A DNA stretch of 64,000 nucleotides from Saccopteryx bilineata (taxonomy: Eukaryota; Chordata; Mammalia; Chiroptera; Emballonuridae): positions 13,864,997 through 13,928,996 of the forward strand of contig NC_089501.1 in NCBI RefSeq assembly GCF_036850765.1, given 5' to 3'. The position numbers and the translations under genes were made by a program. This document shows, one piece after another, positions 1-11,515 of the stretch. Numbering within the stretch: the first letter of the stretch is position 1; each line of letters begins with the position of its first letter. The notes beneath the pieces were generated by a model. It searched no databases, was not told where the DNA came from, and worked only from the letters and a program-made list of their open reading frames with translations.

Positions 1-844
1 TTTTCATTTGTCTGTATATATCTTTTGATCTCTATGCTTATTTCTTCTTTGACTCATTCATTTTTTAAAAGTATGTTGTTTAGTTTCTACATTTTTGTGT
101 GTTTTTTTCCCCTCTTTTTTGCAGTTGAATTTTAGTTTCAAGGCCTTATGATCAGAATATAGGCTTGGTACAACTTTGATTTTTCTGAATTTGCTGATGT
201 TGGTTTTGTAGCCCAACATATGGTCAATTCTTGAGAATGATCCATGTACACTGGAGAAAAATGTATACTCTTTCACTTTGGAATGAAATGTCCTGTAGAT
301 GTCTATCATATCCAGGTGCTCTAGTGTTTTGTTTAAGGCCAATATATCTTTATTGATTCTCTGTTTGGATGACCGATCTAGAGCCGTCAGTGGTGTATTG
401 GGTCCCAAATATGATTGTATTTTTGTCAGTTTTTGTTTTAAGGTCAATAAGTAGCTGTCTTATATATTTTGGTGCTCCTTGGTTTGGTGCATATATATTA
501 AGAATTGTTATGTCTTCTTGATTCAGCATCCCCTTAATCATTATGAAATGACCATTTTTGTCTCTGAATACTTTTGCTGTCTTATAGTCAGCATTATCAG
601 ATATGAGTATTGCTACGCCTGCTTTTTTTTGGATGTTATTTGCTTGGAGTATTGTTTTCCAGCCTTTCTCTTTGAATATGTTTTTATCCTTGTTGCTTAG
701 ATGAGTTTCTTGTAGGCAGCATACAGTTGGATTTTCTTTTTTAATCCATTCTGCTACTCTGTGCCTTTTTTTTGATAAGTTTAATTTGTTTACATTTAGT
801 GTAATTATTGACACTTGAGGGTTCCCTATTGCCATTTTATACAT
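1..844 (-). pseudogene. L1 ORF2, endonuclease domain only, frameshifted
   Basis: L1 ORF2 encodes an APE-type endonuclease followed by reverse transcriptase. Only the endonuclease part is in the window. Visible motifs in order: TLNVN (metal/active-site Asn region), LQETH (catalytic Glu), NIYAPN (catalytic Tyr region), and near the end SDHKALK (catalytic Asp-His). A frameshift near 390-400, at the expected catalytic GDxN motif, moves the reading frame between the 844-350 segment and the 447-58 segment. The reverse transcriptase lies beyond the left edge. Confidence 0.85.
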
Positions 845-1142
845 TGCTTTCTGTTAGTTTTGTGTCTTGTTTGATTCTTCTCTTTTGCTTTTTTTATTTT
901 TTGTTTTTGTTTGGTTGTATTCCATACATCTTTCCTCTGTTGCTCTCTTTTTTAAATCATGTGCTTCTGTGGTGGTTTTTTCAATGGTGGTTACCATTAA
1001 GTAATGAAAAGGGTTCCTACCCTGTTAACTGTAGTGCACTATCTTGTGTGTACTTTTGCACTCCATCATCCTTTGCTACTGTTAATCTCCGTCTTCTCCC
1101 CCTTTTTTTTGTTGTTGTCACAGTTTAAATTTGATTTTCTTG

Positions 1143-1707
1143 AGTCATGGATTGCAAAATGGATGTTATGTTAGCAGGCATTAAAACAATATTAATCCCA
1201 TTGTACAACCCCATAAGAGCTCTTGGGTGACCAAGGGCACTGTCAATAAGCAGTAATATTTTGAAAGGAATCTTTTTCTGAGCAGTAGGTCTTAACAGTG
1301 GGCTTAAAGTATTCAGTAAACCATGTTATAAACAGATGTGCTCTCACCCAGGCTTTGAGCACAAGTAGAGTAGATTGAGCATAAATCTTAAGGGTTCTAG
1401 GATTTAGGGAATGGTGTATAAGCATTGGCTCCAACTTAAAGTTACCAGCTGCTTTATTTAGTCTGTGCTGGCCTCAAACTTTTTTTCTGAAGCTTCCTCA
1501 CATCTTTCAAGCTTTCATTTAATTGGAAAGAGTTAAGAACTTGCCCTGATTTGGCTTTAGTTTAGGGAATGTTGTTGCTGGTTTGCCCTTCTGTCCAGAC
1601 TACTAAAACTTTCTATCAGTAATAAGACTGTTTTACTTTCTTATCATTCATGTGTTCACTGGAACAGGGCTTTTCATTTCATTCAAGAACTTAAAAAAAT
1701 AAGAAAA
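1143..1707 (-). mobile_element. Tigger (pogo/mariner-type) fragment inside L1
   Basis: The sequence resembles the Tigger1 DNA transposon, with the transposase sense on the minus strand. The 63-codon frame at 1434-1243 contains [18 protein letters not shown], matching Tigger/CENP-B-like transposase. A second block (about 1465-1680) matches the more N-terminal part; a middle segment of the Tigger consensus appears to be missing at about 1462. The insert is flanked by a 14/16-identical direct repeat (1127-1142 and 1708-1723) and ends on the plus strand in an A-rich run (1692-1710). See findings. Confidence 0.75.
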
Positions 1708-1799
1708 AAAATTGGTTTTCTTGTGTTCTTGGTGGAGCTTTTACTAGTGGTTTTGTTTTGTTTTGTTCTTTTCATCTGGTTGGAAAACCCCCTTTAGTA

Positions 1800-2733
1800 A
1801 TTCCTGGAGTGGAAGTTTTCTGATGATAAATTCCCTCATCTTTTCTGTATCTGTGAATGTTTTATTTCTTCTTTGTATTTGAAGGATAGCTTTGATGGGT
1901 ATAGTATTCTTGGCTGAAAGTTTCTATTTCAGGACTTTAAATATTGGGGTCCACTCTCTTCTAGCTTGTAGAGTTTCTGCTGAGAAATCTGATGATAATC
2001 TAATGGGCCTTCCTTTATATGTTGTATTCTTCTTTTCCCTGGCTGCCTTGAGAATTTTTTCTTTCTCGTTGCTTTGTGCCAATTTCATTATAATGTGCCT
2101 TGGAGTAGGTTTGTTGGGGTTAAGGAAACTCAGAGTTCTGTTTTCTTCTTGAATTTGAGGCTTTAGTTCTTTCCACAGGCTTGGGAAGTTCTCATCTATT
2201 ATTTGTTTGAATATATTCTCCATCCCATTTTCTCTCTCTTCTCCCTCTGATATACCTATTATTCTTATGTTATTCTTTTTGATGGAGTCAGACAATTTCT
2301 GTAGAGCTTTCTCATTTTTTTAAATTTTTGAGTCTCTTTCTTCTTCTCTCTGTTGTGCCTCAAGTTGCTTGTCTTCTATTTCACTAATCCTACCTTCTAT
2401 CTGGCCTGTTCTATTAGCTAAGCTTGTTACCTTGTTTTTCAGCTTGTGAATTGAGTTTTTCATCTCTGTTTGATTTGCTTTTATAGTTTCAATTTCCTTG
2501 GTAATATATTCTTTATGTTCCTTGAGTTGTTTTCTGAGCTCCCTAAATTGCCTTTCTGTGTTTTCTTGTATATTTCTGAGTATTTTTAGAATTTCTATTT
2601 TAAATTCTCTGTCATTTAGCTCCAAGGTTTCCAATATATTAAATTTTTCCTCCATAGATTTTTCCTCATCTCTCTGTGCTACCTCTCTGTCTTTTGTATC
2701 CATGATATTCAATTTCCTTTTCCTTAATGGCAT
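1800..2733 (-). pseudogene. L1 ORF1 (RNA-binding chaperone), broken
   Basis: L1 ORF1 protein is a trimeric nucleic-acid chaperone that coats L1 RNA. The first part (2733-2320, 137 codons) is rich in E, K, Q and L heptads from about residue 25 on, the expected coiled coil. It then hits an in-frame stop (2320-2322). The continuation in 2295-1924 shows an RRM-like start (NIRIIGISEGEE) and the C-terminal domain (YKGRPIRLSSDFS, LQARREW). The C-terminal tail continues with another frame break to about 1800. Length matches a normal ORF1 of roughly 310-340 codons, but the stop and frame breaks make it a pseudogene. Confidence 0.85.
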
Positions 2734-4013
2734 CTGAGGGTGGTTTTGTTGATAGTATTGAGAATTAATAAAGAATAAAAAGTTTAAAAAATTTAAAAAA
2801 AAGAATAATAAATAATTATTTCTTCCCCTTTTTTTTCTTCTCCTCTCCTCTCCCCTCCTTCTTGAGAAAATCTTTGGTGAACTGTGAATTATATTGTGCT
2901 AAATAGAACAAAAACTACCTATAATGGAGGGCCTGAGTTGGGGAGAAGTGATAAAGGGCCAAAAATGTGTTATGGACCCACAAAATGCAAAAAAGGAAAA
3001 AATTTGGGTCAAGAATAAAATCATTTGCTTTTAGGTGATGATTGACTAAGAGATATGATGAAAGGAATAAGAGGGAAACAGGAAAAAGGGGAAAAATTAA
3101 AAAATTACTATTTTATTTAGTGGAGCAAGAACTAGATAAAATGGAGAGCCAGGGTTGGGAGCAGTGCTGGTGAGTTAAAAAAGTAAAAAAAAACCCCAAA
3201 GCACCACAAAGAATAATTTGAGTCCCAGATAAGATAATTTGTTCATGATTGAGGATTGAATGAGAGGAAAAGTAAAGGAGAAAAGAAGAAACTAATATAG
3301 AGGGTGAAAAAAAAAGAAAAAGAAAAACACAAAAAGAAAAAAGAATAAAAGGAGAGAGAGAGAGAGTTAAGGGTTTTGGAGTGCAACCCTCATAGAGAGA
3401 AAGGAAGAAGAAAGAAAAGATAATGGGAGATGTAACACTTATGGGTAGTGTAGTTCAAGGAGAGGAAAGAGTAAGACCAGCAGAGAATTAAATGACCAAA
3501 TTAAAAAGGAAGAAAATAATCAAGACAAGAAGATAAGAGAAACAAATGAACAAATATAATAAAATGGGATAGGTTATAAAGTCTGGATTATTCTTGATTT
3601 TGAGAGTTTATCTTCTTGCTTTTTCTTTTCTTTTCCTCTTCCTGGTTGGTGACTCTGTACCCCGGGTTCTGCACCTGTGGCACACTTAGGTAGAGGTTTG
3701 CAGTTGATAAGTCTCTATGGCGATGTCATATATTGGGCTTCAGTCTCATTGGCTGTTGAGGCTCATTGGCACTTGCAGGCTCCGCCAATGAGAGAGTCTG
3801 TATTCCCGGAGCCTCTCTCCTAGTCTTTCCTTCATGAATTAGTAGCCTGATGATCTAGCTATGGGGTTGCTGCTGCCTCTGCCTTCACGTTTAGTGTGAA
3901 ACTTCTGGAGGCTCCAAGGATAGATTTTTTTGTCTCTGGTTGAAGATCTTGTTGAATTTTGGGGGAGATTTATTGGCATCATTCCTTATGGCGCCATTTC
4001 TCTGATGTCTGCT
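2734..4013 (-). promoter_or_regulatory. L1 5'UTR with YY1-like site
   Basis: The 1.28 kb upstream of L1 ORF1 on the minus strand is purine-rich in its ORF-proximal part on the plus strand (about 2800-3560) and mixed in composition beyond. At its 5' extremity is the palindrome ATGGCGCCAT (3988-3997). That is close to the AAGATGGCGGC-type YY1 site, which in human L1 sets the transcription start. Promoter role is inferred from position. Confidence 0.6.
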
Positions 4014-4373
4014 CCTGGAGTATTAATTACCAGTTGCCCAGTTACTGCTCAGTAATATACCCTTTAGTATCTTTGTCTTCTATCTTACTTCCCCAATCAA
4101 CAGCTGTCATTCCCTGAGATCAACTCCAGAATAAGCTACTTGCATTCATGTATTTATCTCAGAAAACCCACTTAAGACATCAGCATTTACCCTCTGATGA
4201 AAAATATTGCTTCCTTTGCTTATTTGTCATGCGCACTTTACAGTGACTCATATATTTAAATTTTATGTGTGAACTTGGTGAAGTTAAAAGGCTAGTTAGA
4301 AGAGTAAACAAGTCCATATCTCAACAACTTCATTAGAAAACATAAATAATCCTGGAAATAAAAAAGAAAATTC
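4014..4373. other. Unrecognised stretch
   Basis: No coding potential and no repeat that I recognise between the L1 5' end and the next SINE. Confidence 0.5.
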
Positions 4374-4749
4374 TTTTTTTAATTTTTTGTTATTAAGTGA
4401 GAGGCAGGGAACAGAGACAGTCTCCTGCCTGTTCCCCAAACAGGATCCACCCTGCAAGCCCTCAACTGAGCGATGTTCTGCCCATCTGGGGCCATTGCTC
4501 CATTGCTCAGCAACAGAGCTATTTTAGCACCTGAGGCGAAGCCATGGAACCATCTTCAGCACCCAGGGCCAACTTGCTCAAACCAATCAAGCTAGGGCAG
4601 TGGGAGGAGAAGAGAGAGAGAAAGAGAAGGGAAGGAGGAGGGGTAGAGAAGCAGATGGTCACTTCTCCTGTGTGCCTTGACTGGGAATCAAACCCAGGAC
4701 TTCCACATGCTGGGCCAATGCTCTACCACTGAGCCAACTGGCCAGGGAC
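4374..4749 (-). mobile_element. VES-type SINE
   Basis: Full-length tRNA-derived SINE in minus orientation. The tRNA-like head (reverse complement of 'gttggctcagtggtagag') is at the right end, near 4725-4749. The CT/AG-rich middle is at 4605-4640. Short direct repeat AAAATTC at 4367-4373 and 4751-4757 is the probable TSD. Confidence 0.9.
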
Positions 4750-4959
4750 AAAAATTCCCTTTAAAGGGGAGGTGGAAAATATATTCCTGTGTATTGGGAA
4801 GATTTTCTGGAACCCTTTAATCAGGGTGATCTGCTTCCTATCTCACTGACATGAGCAAATCTCTAATTGCCAAGCTGCCAAGCCCAGAGGCTTTTGAGAA
4901 TGGCTAAATAAAAGTGTAGGAAAGGTGCCTTTGAAGATGTGTGAGATGTGTGAGATGTA

Positions 4960-5133
4960 TTTTTTTTTTATTTTAGAGAGGAGGGGGAGGGAGAGAGAGA
5001 GAGAGAGAGAAAGGGGAGGAGCAGGAAGCATCAACTCCCATATGTGCCTTGACCAGGCAAGTCAGGGTTTTAAACCGGCAACCTCAGTGTTTCCAGGTTG
5101 ATGCTTTATCCACTGTGCCACCGCAGGTCAGGC
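4960..5133 (-). mobile_element. VES-type SINE, short form
   Basis: Minus orientation: T-run and AG microsatellite at the left (4960-5012), then the body, and the tRNA-like head ending with 'accgcaggtcagg' at the right. This is the second SINE subtype in the window, about 175 bp, shared with the copies at 29.6, 39.2, 40.9, 55.7 and 58.8 kb. Confidence 0.88.
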
Positions 5134-5266
5134 TCTCTACATGCTTAATATCTGCAAAAGAGTACATAAAATAGGGTATGGCTGATTCCTTATTTTATTC
5201 CAGAAAAGTTACAGGATCACTAAGGGAAAAAAGTAGAATCAGAGAAGGGCTAAAGAGTGAGTAGAT

Positions 5267-6465
5267 TTTTTAAATTAAATTCATCAGGGTGACACTGGTT
5301 CACAAAGCTATACAGGTTTTAAGTATACAACTCAATAAAACATCATCTGCACCCTGTATAATGCACCCTCCACCCCAAGCAAAGTTTCTTTCCATCCCTA
5401 TTCCCCCATTTCTTTTCTCACCTCCCCCTAACCCCCATCTCCCTTAATCTCTGGCTATTACTACACTGTTGTCTGTGTCTATGTGTTACTTACTATATGT
5501 TTGTTTTTTGCTTAATTTCTTCACCTTCTTTCATCCAGTCTCCCAACCTTCCACTCTGACAGCTATTAGTCTGTTCCTTATGTCCATGCCTCTGTTTCTA
5601 TTTTGTTCATCAGTTTATTTTTTTCATTAGATCCCACATATAAATGAGATCACATGGTATTTTTCTTTCTTTGATGGGCTTATTTCACTTAGCATAATAA
5701 TCTCCAAGTTCATCCATGCTCTCACAAAAGATAAGATTTTCTTTTTTCTTTATAACCAAGTAGTATTCTATTGTGTAAATGTACCACCACATTTTTTTAT
5801 ACACTCAAATGAGTGGATAAAGTTCACATGGACTGTTTTCAGATCTTGGCTACTGTAAATATTTTGCCAAAATATCTCCATAGGCAAGGAAAACAAAATA
5901 AAAATATAAACAAATGAGACTACATCAAACTAAAATGCTTTGCTCAGCAAAAGAAACATTCACCATAAACAAAATGAAAAGGGAACCCACTCAATGGGAG
6001 AACATATTTGCCAATGATACATCTGATAAGGGATTAAGTTCCAAAATATATGAAGAACTTATACAAGTTCAACTCAACACCTGGAAGTCAAACAAATCAA
6101 TTAAAAAATGGGCAAAGGACCTGAATAGACACTTCTCCAAAGAAGACATACAGATGGCCGATAGATATATGAAAAAATGTTCCACGTCACTAATAATCAG
6201 AAAGATGCAAGTTAAAACCACAATGAGATATCTCCACACCTCCACTGGAATGACTATCATCAATAAATCAACAAATATGTGCTGGCAAGGATGTGGAGAA
6301 AAGGGAACCTTCCTGCACTACTGGTGGGAATGCAGACTGGTGCAGTCACTACGGAAACCAATATAGAGTTTCCTCAAAAAATTAAAAATGGAACTACCTT
6401 TTTGACCCAGCAATTCTACTTCTGGGAATATATCTTAAGAATTCTGAAACACTAATTTAAAAGGA
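5267..6465 (-). mobile_element. LINE-1, 5'-truncated with inverted 5' segment
   Basis: The 3' part (5267 to about 5870) lies on the minus strand and holds the L1 3'UTR and end of ORF2. The 5' part (about 5878-6465) is inverted and reads on the plus strand as ORF2 C-terminal sequence. Its frame 5914-6366 contains RQ-less but typical motifs such as [12 protein letters not shown] and [15 protein letters not shown]. The 9-bp direct repeat TGAGTAGAT (5258-5266 and 6466-6474) bounds the whole as one insertion. This is the classic twin-priming product. Confidence 0.88.
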
Positions 6466-6474
6466 TGAGTAGAT

Positions 6475-7093
6475 ATTTTTGAATTTCTAATAATGAAGGA
6501 GAGAATAATATTCTAAGAATAACAAATACCACAAATCCATTGAGGGTAGCTAGGTACCATATGGTTAGAATACGAGACATGTCATATTTTACCTAGCCAG
6601 CATCCATTATCACATTCTCTCTCTCTTATATTTTTAACTCGAGAAGCTTTCTATCTACATTTTGCATCATCACGGTGGAATAGTAAATCCAGGTATTTGC
6701 TATCCCAACCAGAAAGAAGTTTTAGGTTCTCTTTCTGCCAGATCTTACCTTCTACTAACATAAACAACATAACAGTAGACTTAAGACCTAATATTGGCCA
6801 GTCAATAGGTACTTACAGTCATTTGGAAGTATCCTGGAGAAAAATCATGCATATTTTTTATCAAGCAACTATTCTCCTATTGCAAAATAATTCCTAGCTG
6901 ACACCAGGCCTGTTGTGGAAACAAATAACTGAACAGAGGATACAAGACAATCACAACACCCAACACAATCATCAAGAGCTAAGGATTTTCTGATTTACTG
7001 TGACAACAGTTCTTTTCACTGACCTATACAGTCAGACATTTTTCTTTGAGCTTTGGCATACCCAGTACCAAGCACACTGACTGACACTTAAAA
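6475..7093. other. Unrecognised stretch
   Basis: No gene and no repeat that I recognise. A 66-codon open frame at 6697-6897 has no recognisable motif and is probably chance. Confidence 0.5.
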
Positions 7094-7104
7094 GACACTC
7101 AATA

Positions 7105-7445
7105 GCCTGACCAGGTGGTGGTGCAGTGGATAGAGAAGTGGGATGCTGAGGACCCAGGTTCAAAACCCCGAGGTCACGGGCTTGAGTGTGGGGTCATCTG
7201 GTTTGAGTGCAACCTCACCAGGTTGAGCGCATCATCACCGGCTCGAGCGTGGGATCATAGACATGACCCTATCATCACTGACTTGAGCCCAAAGGTCGCT
7301 GGCTTGAAGCCCAATGTTGCTGGCTTGAGTAAAGGGGTCACTGGATTGGCACCCCCACTCAAGTCAAGGCCCATATGAGAAAGCAATCAATAAACAACTA
7401 AAGTGCTGTGATTATGAGTTGATGCTTCTCATCTCTCTCCCTTTC

Positions 7446-7493
<48 letters not shown>

Positions 7494-7496
7494 AAA
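7105..7496 (+). mobile_element. VES-type SINE, long form
   Basis: Plus orientation. The tRNA-like head begins 'gcctgaccaggtggtggtgc' at 7105, followed by serial 'gcttgagyg...' units in the body (7180-7340) and a (CT)n(CA)n tail at 7444-7494. The TSD is readable: GACACTCAATA at 7094-7104 against ACACTCAATA at 7499-7508. Confidence 0.92.
7446..7496. repeat. (CT)n(CA)n microsatellite in SINE tail
   Basis: Compound dinucleotide tract that starts as CT repeats and changes to about 12 CA units. Confidence 0.95.
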
Positions 7497-7508
7497 ACAC
7501 ACTCAATA

Positions 7509-8284
7509 AATATTTACTTAATTGGATTGAATGCATAAAACTCTTTAATTTTATCATTTATTAATAAAATAAATGCCGAATAGATTAATATATTTTTTAA
7601 AACAAATATATAGACACTGTCATTATTATTCTCTTTGACTTTTAGGGTAATCTTTTATTAACTACACTTTTGATAATAGGTGCTGAAGTTTGAATGATTA
7701 ATATCTACCCATTTTGAGCATTTATTATGTGTCAAGTAAAGTGCAAGATACCAAAGAACAATAAGATACGCAACCTAAATTTAATAATGATTTAGACTTG
7801 CTCAGTAGCTAATGTTTCGAGTTTAAATCTGTGTTGCAGAGAAAAAGGCTCAAACCAAGAAAGAATTTTGAGTCCACTGACCTTAATAAAATTTCCCAAT
7901 TTCATACCAAGCATATAATGGTGCTGACCTGGGTTAGAAATGCCTGAGATAGCTTTCTTGTCCATCCTCCCTTAACACAAGGTTACTAAGCAACATCTTC
8001 ACATAAAACAAAGTACGTGGGATCAGATTGTACTCACAAGTCCTGGCAAAGCCTGTGATATGTAATAGTGATTAATTGTGCCTTTCATTGATCTTATACA
8101 ATGTGAGAATTTTCTTTTCAAGACATTTCAAGGTGACACTGTCTTTGTATGTTTAAATCAGTTGATTCATCTCAGAAACATATTTATTCTACCACTGAAC
8201 TATTTTTCAGTAACCATATATTAAATGATTAGACAGTGAGGGTGCTTACATAGAAGTCTAGAGACAGAAGGCAGGTATAAGAAA
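7509..8284. other. Unrecognised stretch
   Basis: AT-rich, no gene and no repeat that I recognise. Confidence 0.5.
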
Positions 8285-8415
8285 AATGAATATTGATGGT
8301 GACTTTGTGCTAAATACTACAAAAGGACTGTGTATTAATTATTTCACATAATTCTCACAGAAATCCTATATAGTAGGCAGTATTATTCTAACTTTATAGC
8401 TAGATTTAATAGGAT
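8285..8415 (-). repeat. MIR-like fragment
   Basis: Contains degraded versions of the MIR 3' half in reverse: 'tgtgctaaatactac', 'ttcacataattctcacagaaatcctatatagtaggcagtattatt'-like order. Heavily diverged, so an ancient mammalian SINE. Confidence 0.6.
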
Positions 8416-8509
8416 TCATTAAACTGGACTGTTTATAATATGCCTTTTAAAAGAATTTTATTTACTATATTTCAACATGTGAAATATAATTATCTTTATG
8501 TATTTGTTA

Positions 8510-8903
8510 AGCATTGTGATGGATCGAATGCATTGATTTTCCCTCTTGTGTCCATAACATTTGTTGATGCCTTCCCTCACTGACTTGGAGATTGGCCATC
8601 TGCATGCTTTATATAATGGGAAAGTAGCAAAAATTACACAAACATAAGTGTGAAAAATAACTTGCATATTTCCTTTTTCTCTTCGGCAGCCTGCCACACC
8701 ACTATGACCCTACATGGATAGTATCCCAGTACTCTAGACAAGGCTGTCATAGAGCAGTCAGTTTGAACCGACCAGCTAGCTCGGCCAAAATCAGTGGACT
8801 TCTTTAGACAAACTGTAGACTTGGAAGAAATAATAAATTGTTGTTGCTTTAAGCCTCTAAATTCTGGAGTGTTATGTTATGGAGGATTAGCTAACTGATA
8901 CAA
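8510..8903 (+). mobile_element. MLT1-type MaLR LTR
   Basis: The 3' end is diagnostic: 'aaataataaattgttgttgctttaagcctctaaatt' followed by 'gttatgttatggaggattagctaactgatacaa', the standard MLT1 polyadenylation region and end. Solo and old. Confidence 0.75.
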
Positions 8904-9099
8904 GCATTTACACTATATAAGATACTTTTAAACTGGTACACAAAGAAAATGACCTAGACATAGTATCTATTTTCACAGCTCTTCACTTAAAAGAATGAAA
9001 CATTTTTTCCTAAGAAAATATTTAAAGGTACATGAAATTATATGTGTGTGTATATATATGTTTGTACATATACATAAACATGAGTTATCTGGGAAATAA

Positions 9100-9660
9100 T
9101 ATTTATAATCATCACTTTAAAAAGACTTACTATGTTTCTGCTATGTTCTAAGGACTCGATGGAGGCACTTAGGATGAATAAAGCAATGGCACTTGTCTCA
9201 ACAAGCTCAGTCAAATAGTGGAAGCATGTACACAGTTCTCAAAGAACAAAGTGAGTGCTATTAGACATGTACTTAAGGTAATATTGGAGCCCAAATACAA
9301 ATAAGATCTTTTCTGCGTGGAGAGGTGAGAAGAAGCTTAACAAAGGAGATGTTCTGAGATAGGTACTGAAGGATGAATGGAATTTTGAGAGAAAAATGAA
9401 ATTGGAGTATTCCAGACAGAACTCACAGTACATGCCAGAGTACATAGTGACAAGAGAGTCTGGAAATAAACAGGTATGCCAGGGTGTTTAGAAGTCTGAT
9501 GTGTTAGAAGTAGTAGTAAATGCAACTAGATACGTAAGTTGAAACCAGACTGGAAGAGACTAGATTCTGAACTTTATTCCAGTGACAGCAGGAATTATTA
9601 AAATGGTTTGCAATAGGGTAAGTGAGATGATCAGATCTGGATTTTTTTAAAGCTACACTG
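9100..9660 (+). repeat. Ancient interspersed repeat, class uncertain
   Basis: Text such as 'tactatgtttctgctatgttctaaggact...', 'cattgaaggatga'-like and 'gatgatcagatctggattt' resembles the long ancient mammalian repeat that carries 'agtgacatgatcagatttgtgttttagaaagatcactctgg'. I cannot name the family with confidence (L2/L3-like LINE or other relic). Confidence 0.35.
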
Positions 9661-11134
9661 GAGATACCAAATGTTTTCCTACTTCTTTTATTCCAAACTA
9701 CATCAAAAACTAGGTTCACATGTCTCTCTTTCTCTAGAAAAACATTCTTGAATAACTATATATTAAGGATTGTTTCCTTCCTTATACTCAACGTGGTGTC
9801 CTATTTCACTTTATATTTTTCATTAAGAATATAATAAAACAAGCATTGATAAAAATAGTTATTCCCAAGACCCAGAAAGTTAAGGTACTCAACCCTGGCA
9901 TGTGAGTCTAGGCAAATAAGCTCCTACCATACTGATCGAATCTCTACTTTCTACATCTCACTCACCAGTTCAAACCCAGGACATCCTTCCTCAGGTGATG
10001 CTCTCTGCTGTGGGATGCTCTCTGTGACCTCAGAGAAGAGAACACAATCACAGCACAGCTTAGTATTCTCATCATGAATGTTGGTGTAGTTGATATGGAA
10101 TAAAAACTGACTAGTAAAAGATTCTCAGTTACAAAGAAAGTTCTATAATTCATAAAATAATTATTTGAATAAAATGTAGTAGGTTTAAAAAAAAAGTCCC
10201 AGCTTCTCTCTCTGTCAAGTTTTTCTGCTGTTTATGGAGAGGGATCTAAGAATCCTTCGGTTTTTGTAAAGCACTCTGGATTCCTGGGGCAGGTCCCGCT
10301 GGACAAGACTTGCAGGGTCTGCAGTGGAACCAGGGAGCCTTGCCTTGCATCAGGGGCGGGGGGGGGGGAGGTTGGTGGTTGCCTCAGAAGTGGGAGGGCA
10401 TCAGTGAATGTACCCCTCTAGCTCTTGCTTTCCTGTTTTTATTCTTTCTGTTACTTTAGGGGCCTGGTAAAAGTTCCCTTTAAATATCTAATGCACTGTG
10501 GAACTACAAAGCATCCAAACTGTCATCAGAGGGTTTGTCAGGGACTGCTCTTTAGAGATTGTGAGAATCCCAGTGGCCCCTGGAATGAAGAACTAGGGAA
10601 GAAAACATGGGAAGCCAACAGCAACCAATCCAAATTCAAATGAGGAATAAGGCAGGGAACATCAGTGGGTGAAAGTGAGCCGGTGAGGCCCATGCAAACT
10701 CTAGTGTGCCTACCCAATTAAAAGGGAAACCTGCTCCCCAACCCAGCAGATTATAGCCAGGCAGGAATATATGTTGCCAGGTACTCCAGTTTTTTTGAAT
10801 AGAAATGGAAATGTTTGTAAACTATTCCAATTTTTAATGGAGAGTAAATCCATTGTTAAACATAATGGACCAATTAAAACATCTCCTAGTGGGATGTGAA
10901 CAACGAGTTGCCTGATCTCTCTACCTCCAGCCTCAAGTGACAGATGACAAGTAGGAGATACTCAAGGAGGAAAGGAAGCCCTCACTATGCCAAGATAATC
11001 AAGCTAATAAAAGACCTCTGAGTCTACAAAAGCCAAGACCCTGCCCCATCATAAAGTGAGACACTCTGGAGAGGAGCACATAAAGGACCTGGAGACTCAG
11101 AATATTAGATGGAAATCAGAAAAGCTACAGAACA
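9661..11134. other. Unrecognised stretch
   Basis: No gene recognised. Includes a G-run at 10349-10365 and a locally GC-richer block at 10260-10400. Open frames of 63-72 codons (9962-10153 minus, 10425-10643 plus) show no domain. Confidence 0.45.
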
Positions 11135-11326
11135 GAGCTACCCAACAGCACTTTCTACTATGGTAAAGAAAATTCTGCATATTTATACCTTCTGAAACAG
11201 TAGCCAACACATACATGTTATAGAGCACTTGAAACATAGCTAGAGTGGCTAAAGGACTAGATTTTAGATTTTATTTTTAAGTGATTCAAATTAAATAGCA
11301 ATATGTGGCTAGTGACTAGCCACCTC
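11135..11326 (+). repeat. hAT-Charlie type relic (MER58-like)
   Basis: Contains 'gagcacttgaaacatagctagagtggct' and 'atagcaatatgtggctagtgactagccac', the 'chromosome-painting' phrases of the nonautonomous hAT elements that read 'gccacatgtggctagtggctac'. A second copy is at 30440-30640. Confidence 0.55.
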
Positions 11327-11334
11327 CTCAAATT

Positions 11335-11515
11335 TTAAGAGAGAATCAACCTGGAGGGCTTGTTAAAACACAGATTGCCAGATATCATCCCCGCCCCCAC
11401 CACACACACACAAGATCTCAGATTCAGTGGTTATTGAGTGAGGATTCTGGAATTCCACTTAAAACAAGAGCTCAGGTGGTTCTGAAGCTGCCAGCCCACA
11501 CATGAGAGCCACTAA
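11335..11515 (+). repeat. MER5A-like hAT relic
   Basis: Order of phrases matches MER5A: 'gagggcttgttaaaacacagattgc', a C-rich middle, 'agatctcagattcagtgg', 'gaattccacttaaaacaagagctcaggtggttctgaagctg'. Old, diverged. Confidence 0.6.

Larger units (their letters stand above)
1..4013 (-). mobile_element. LINE-1, 5' part of a full-length copy
   Basis: Minus-strand L1 entering from beyond the left edge. Reading 5' to 3' on the minus strand it has a 5'UTR (about 4013-2734), ORF1 (2733 to about 1800), an inter-ORF segment, and the start of ORF2 (844 down to base 1). The 3' half lies outside the window, so no TSD can be checked. Both ORFs are broken, so this copy is not mobile. The element is split by a Tigger fragment at 1143-1707. 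The right boundary is placed where the 5'UTR-like sequence begins, near the ATGGCGCCAT motif; it may be off by some tens of bases. Confidence 0.88.

Noticed and set aside
7180..7340. Serial 'gcttgag/cgctggc' repeats that might be a short tandem or CRISPR-like array
   Set aside because: They are the internal repeats of the long-form VES SINE, also seen at 24.1, 45.3 and 59.3 kb; there are no unique spacers.
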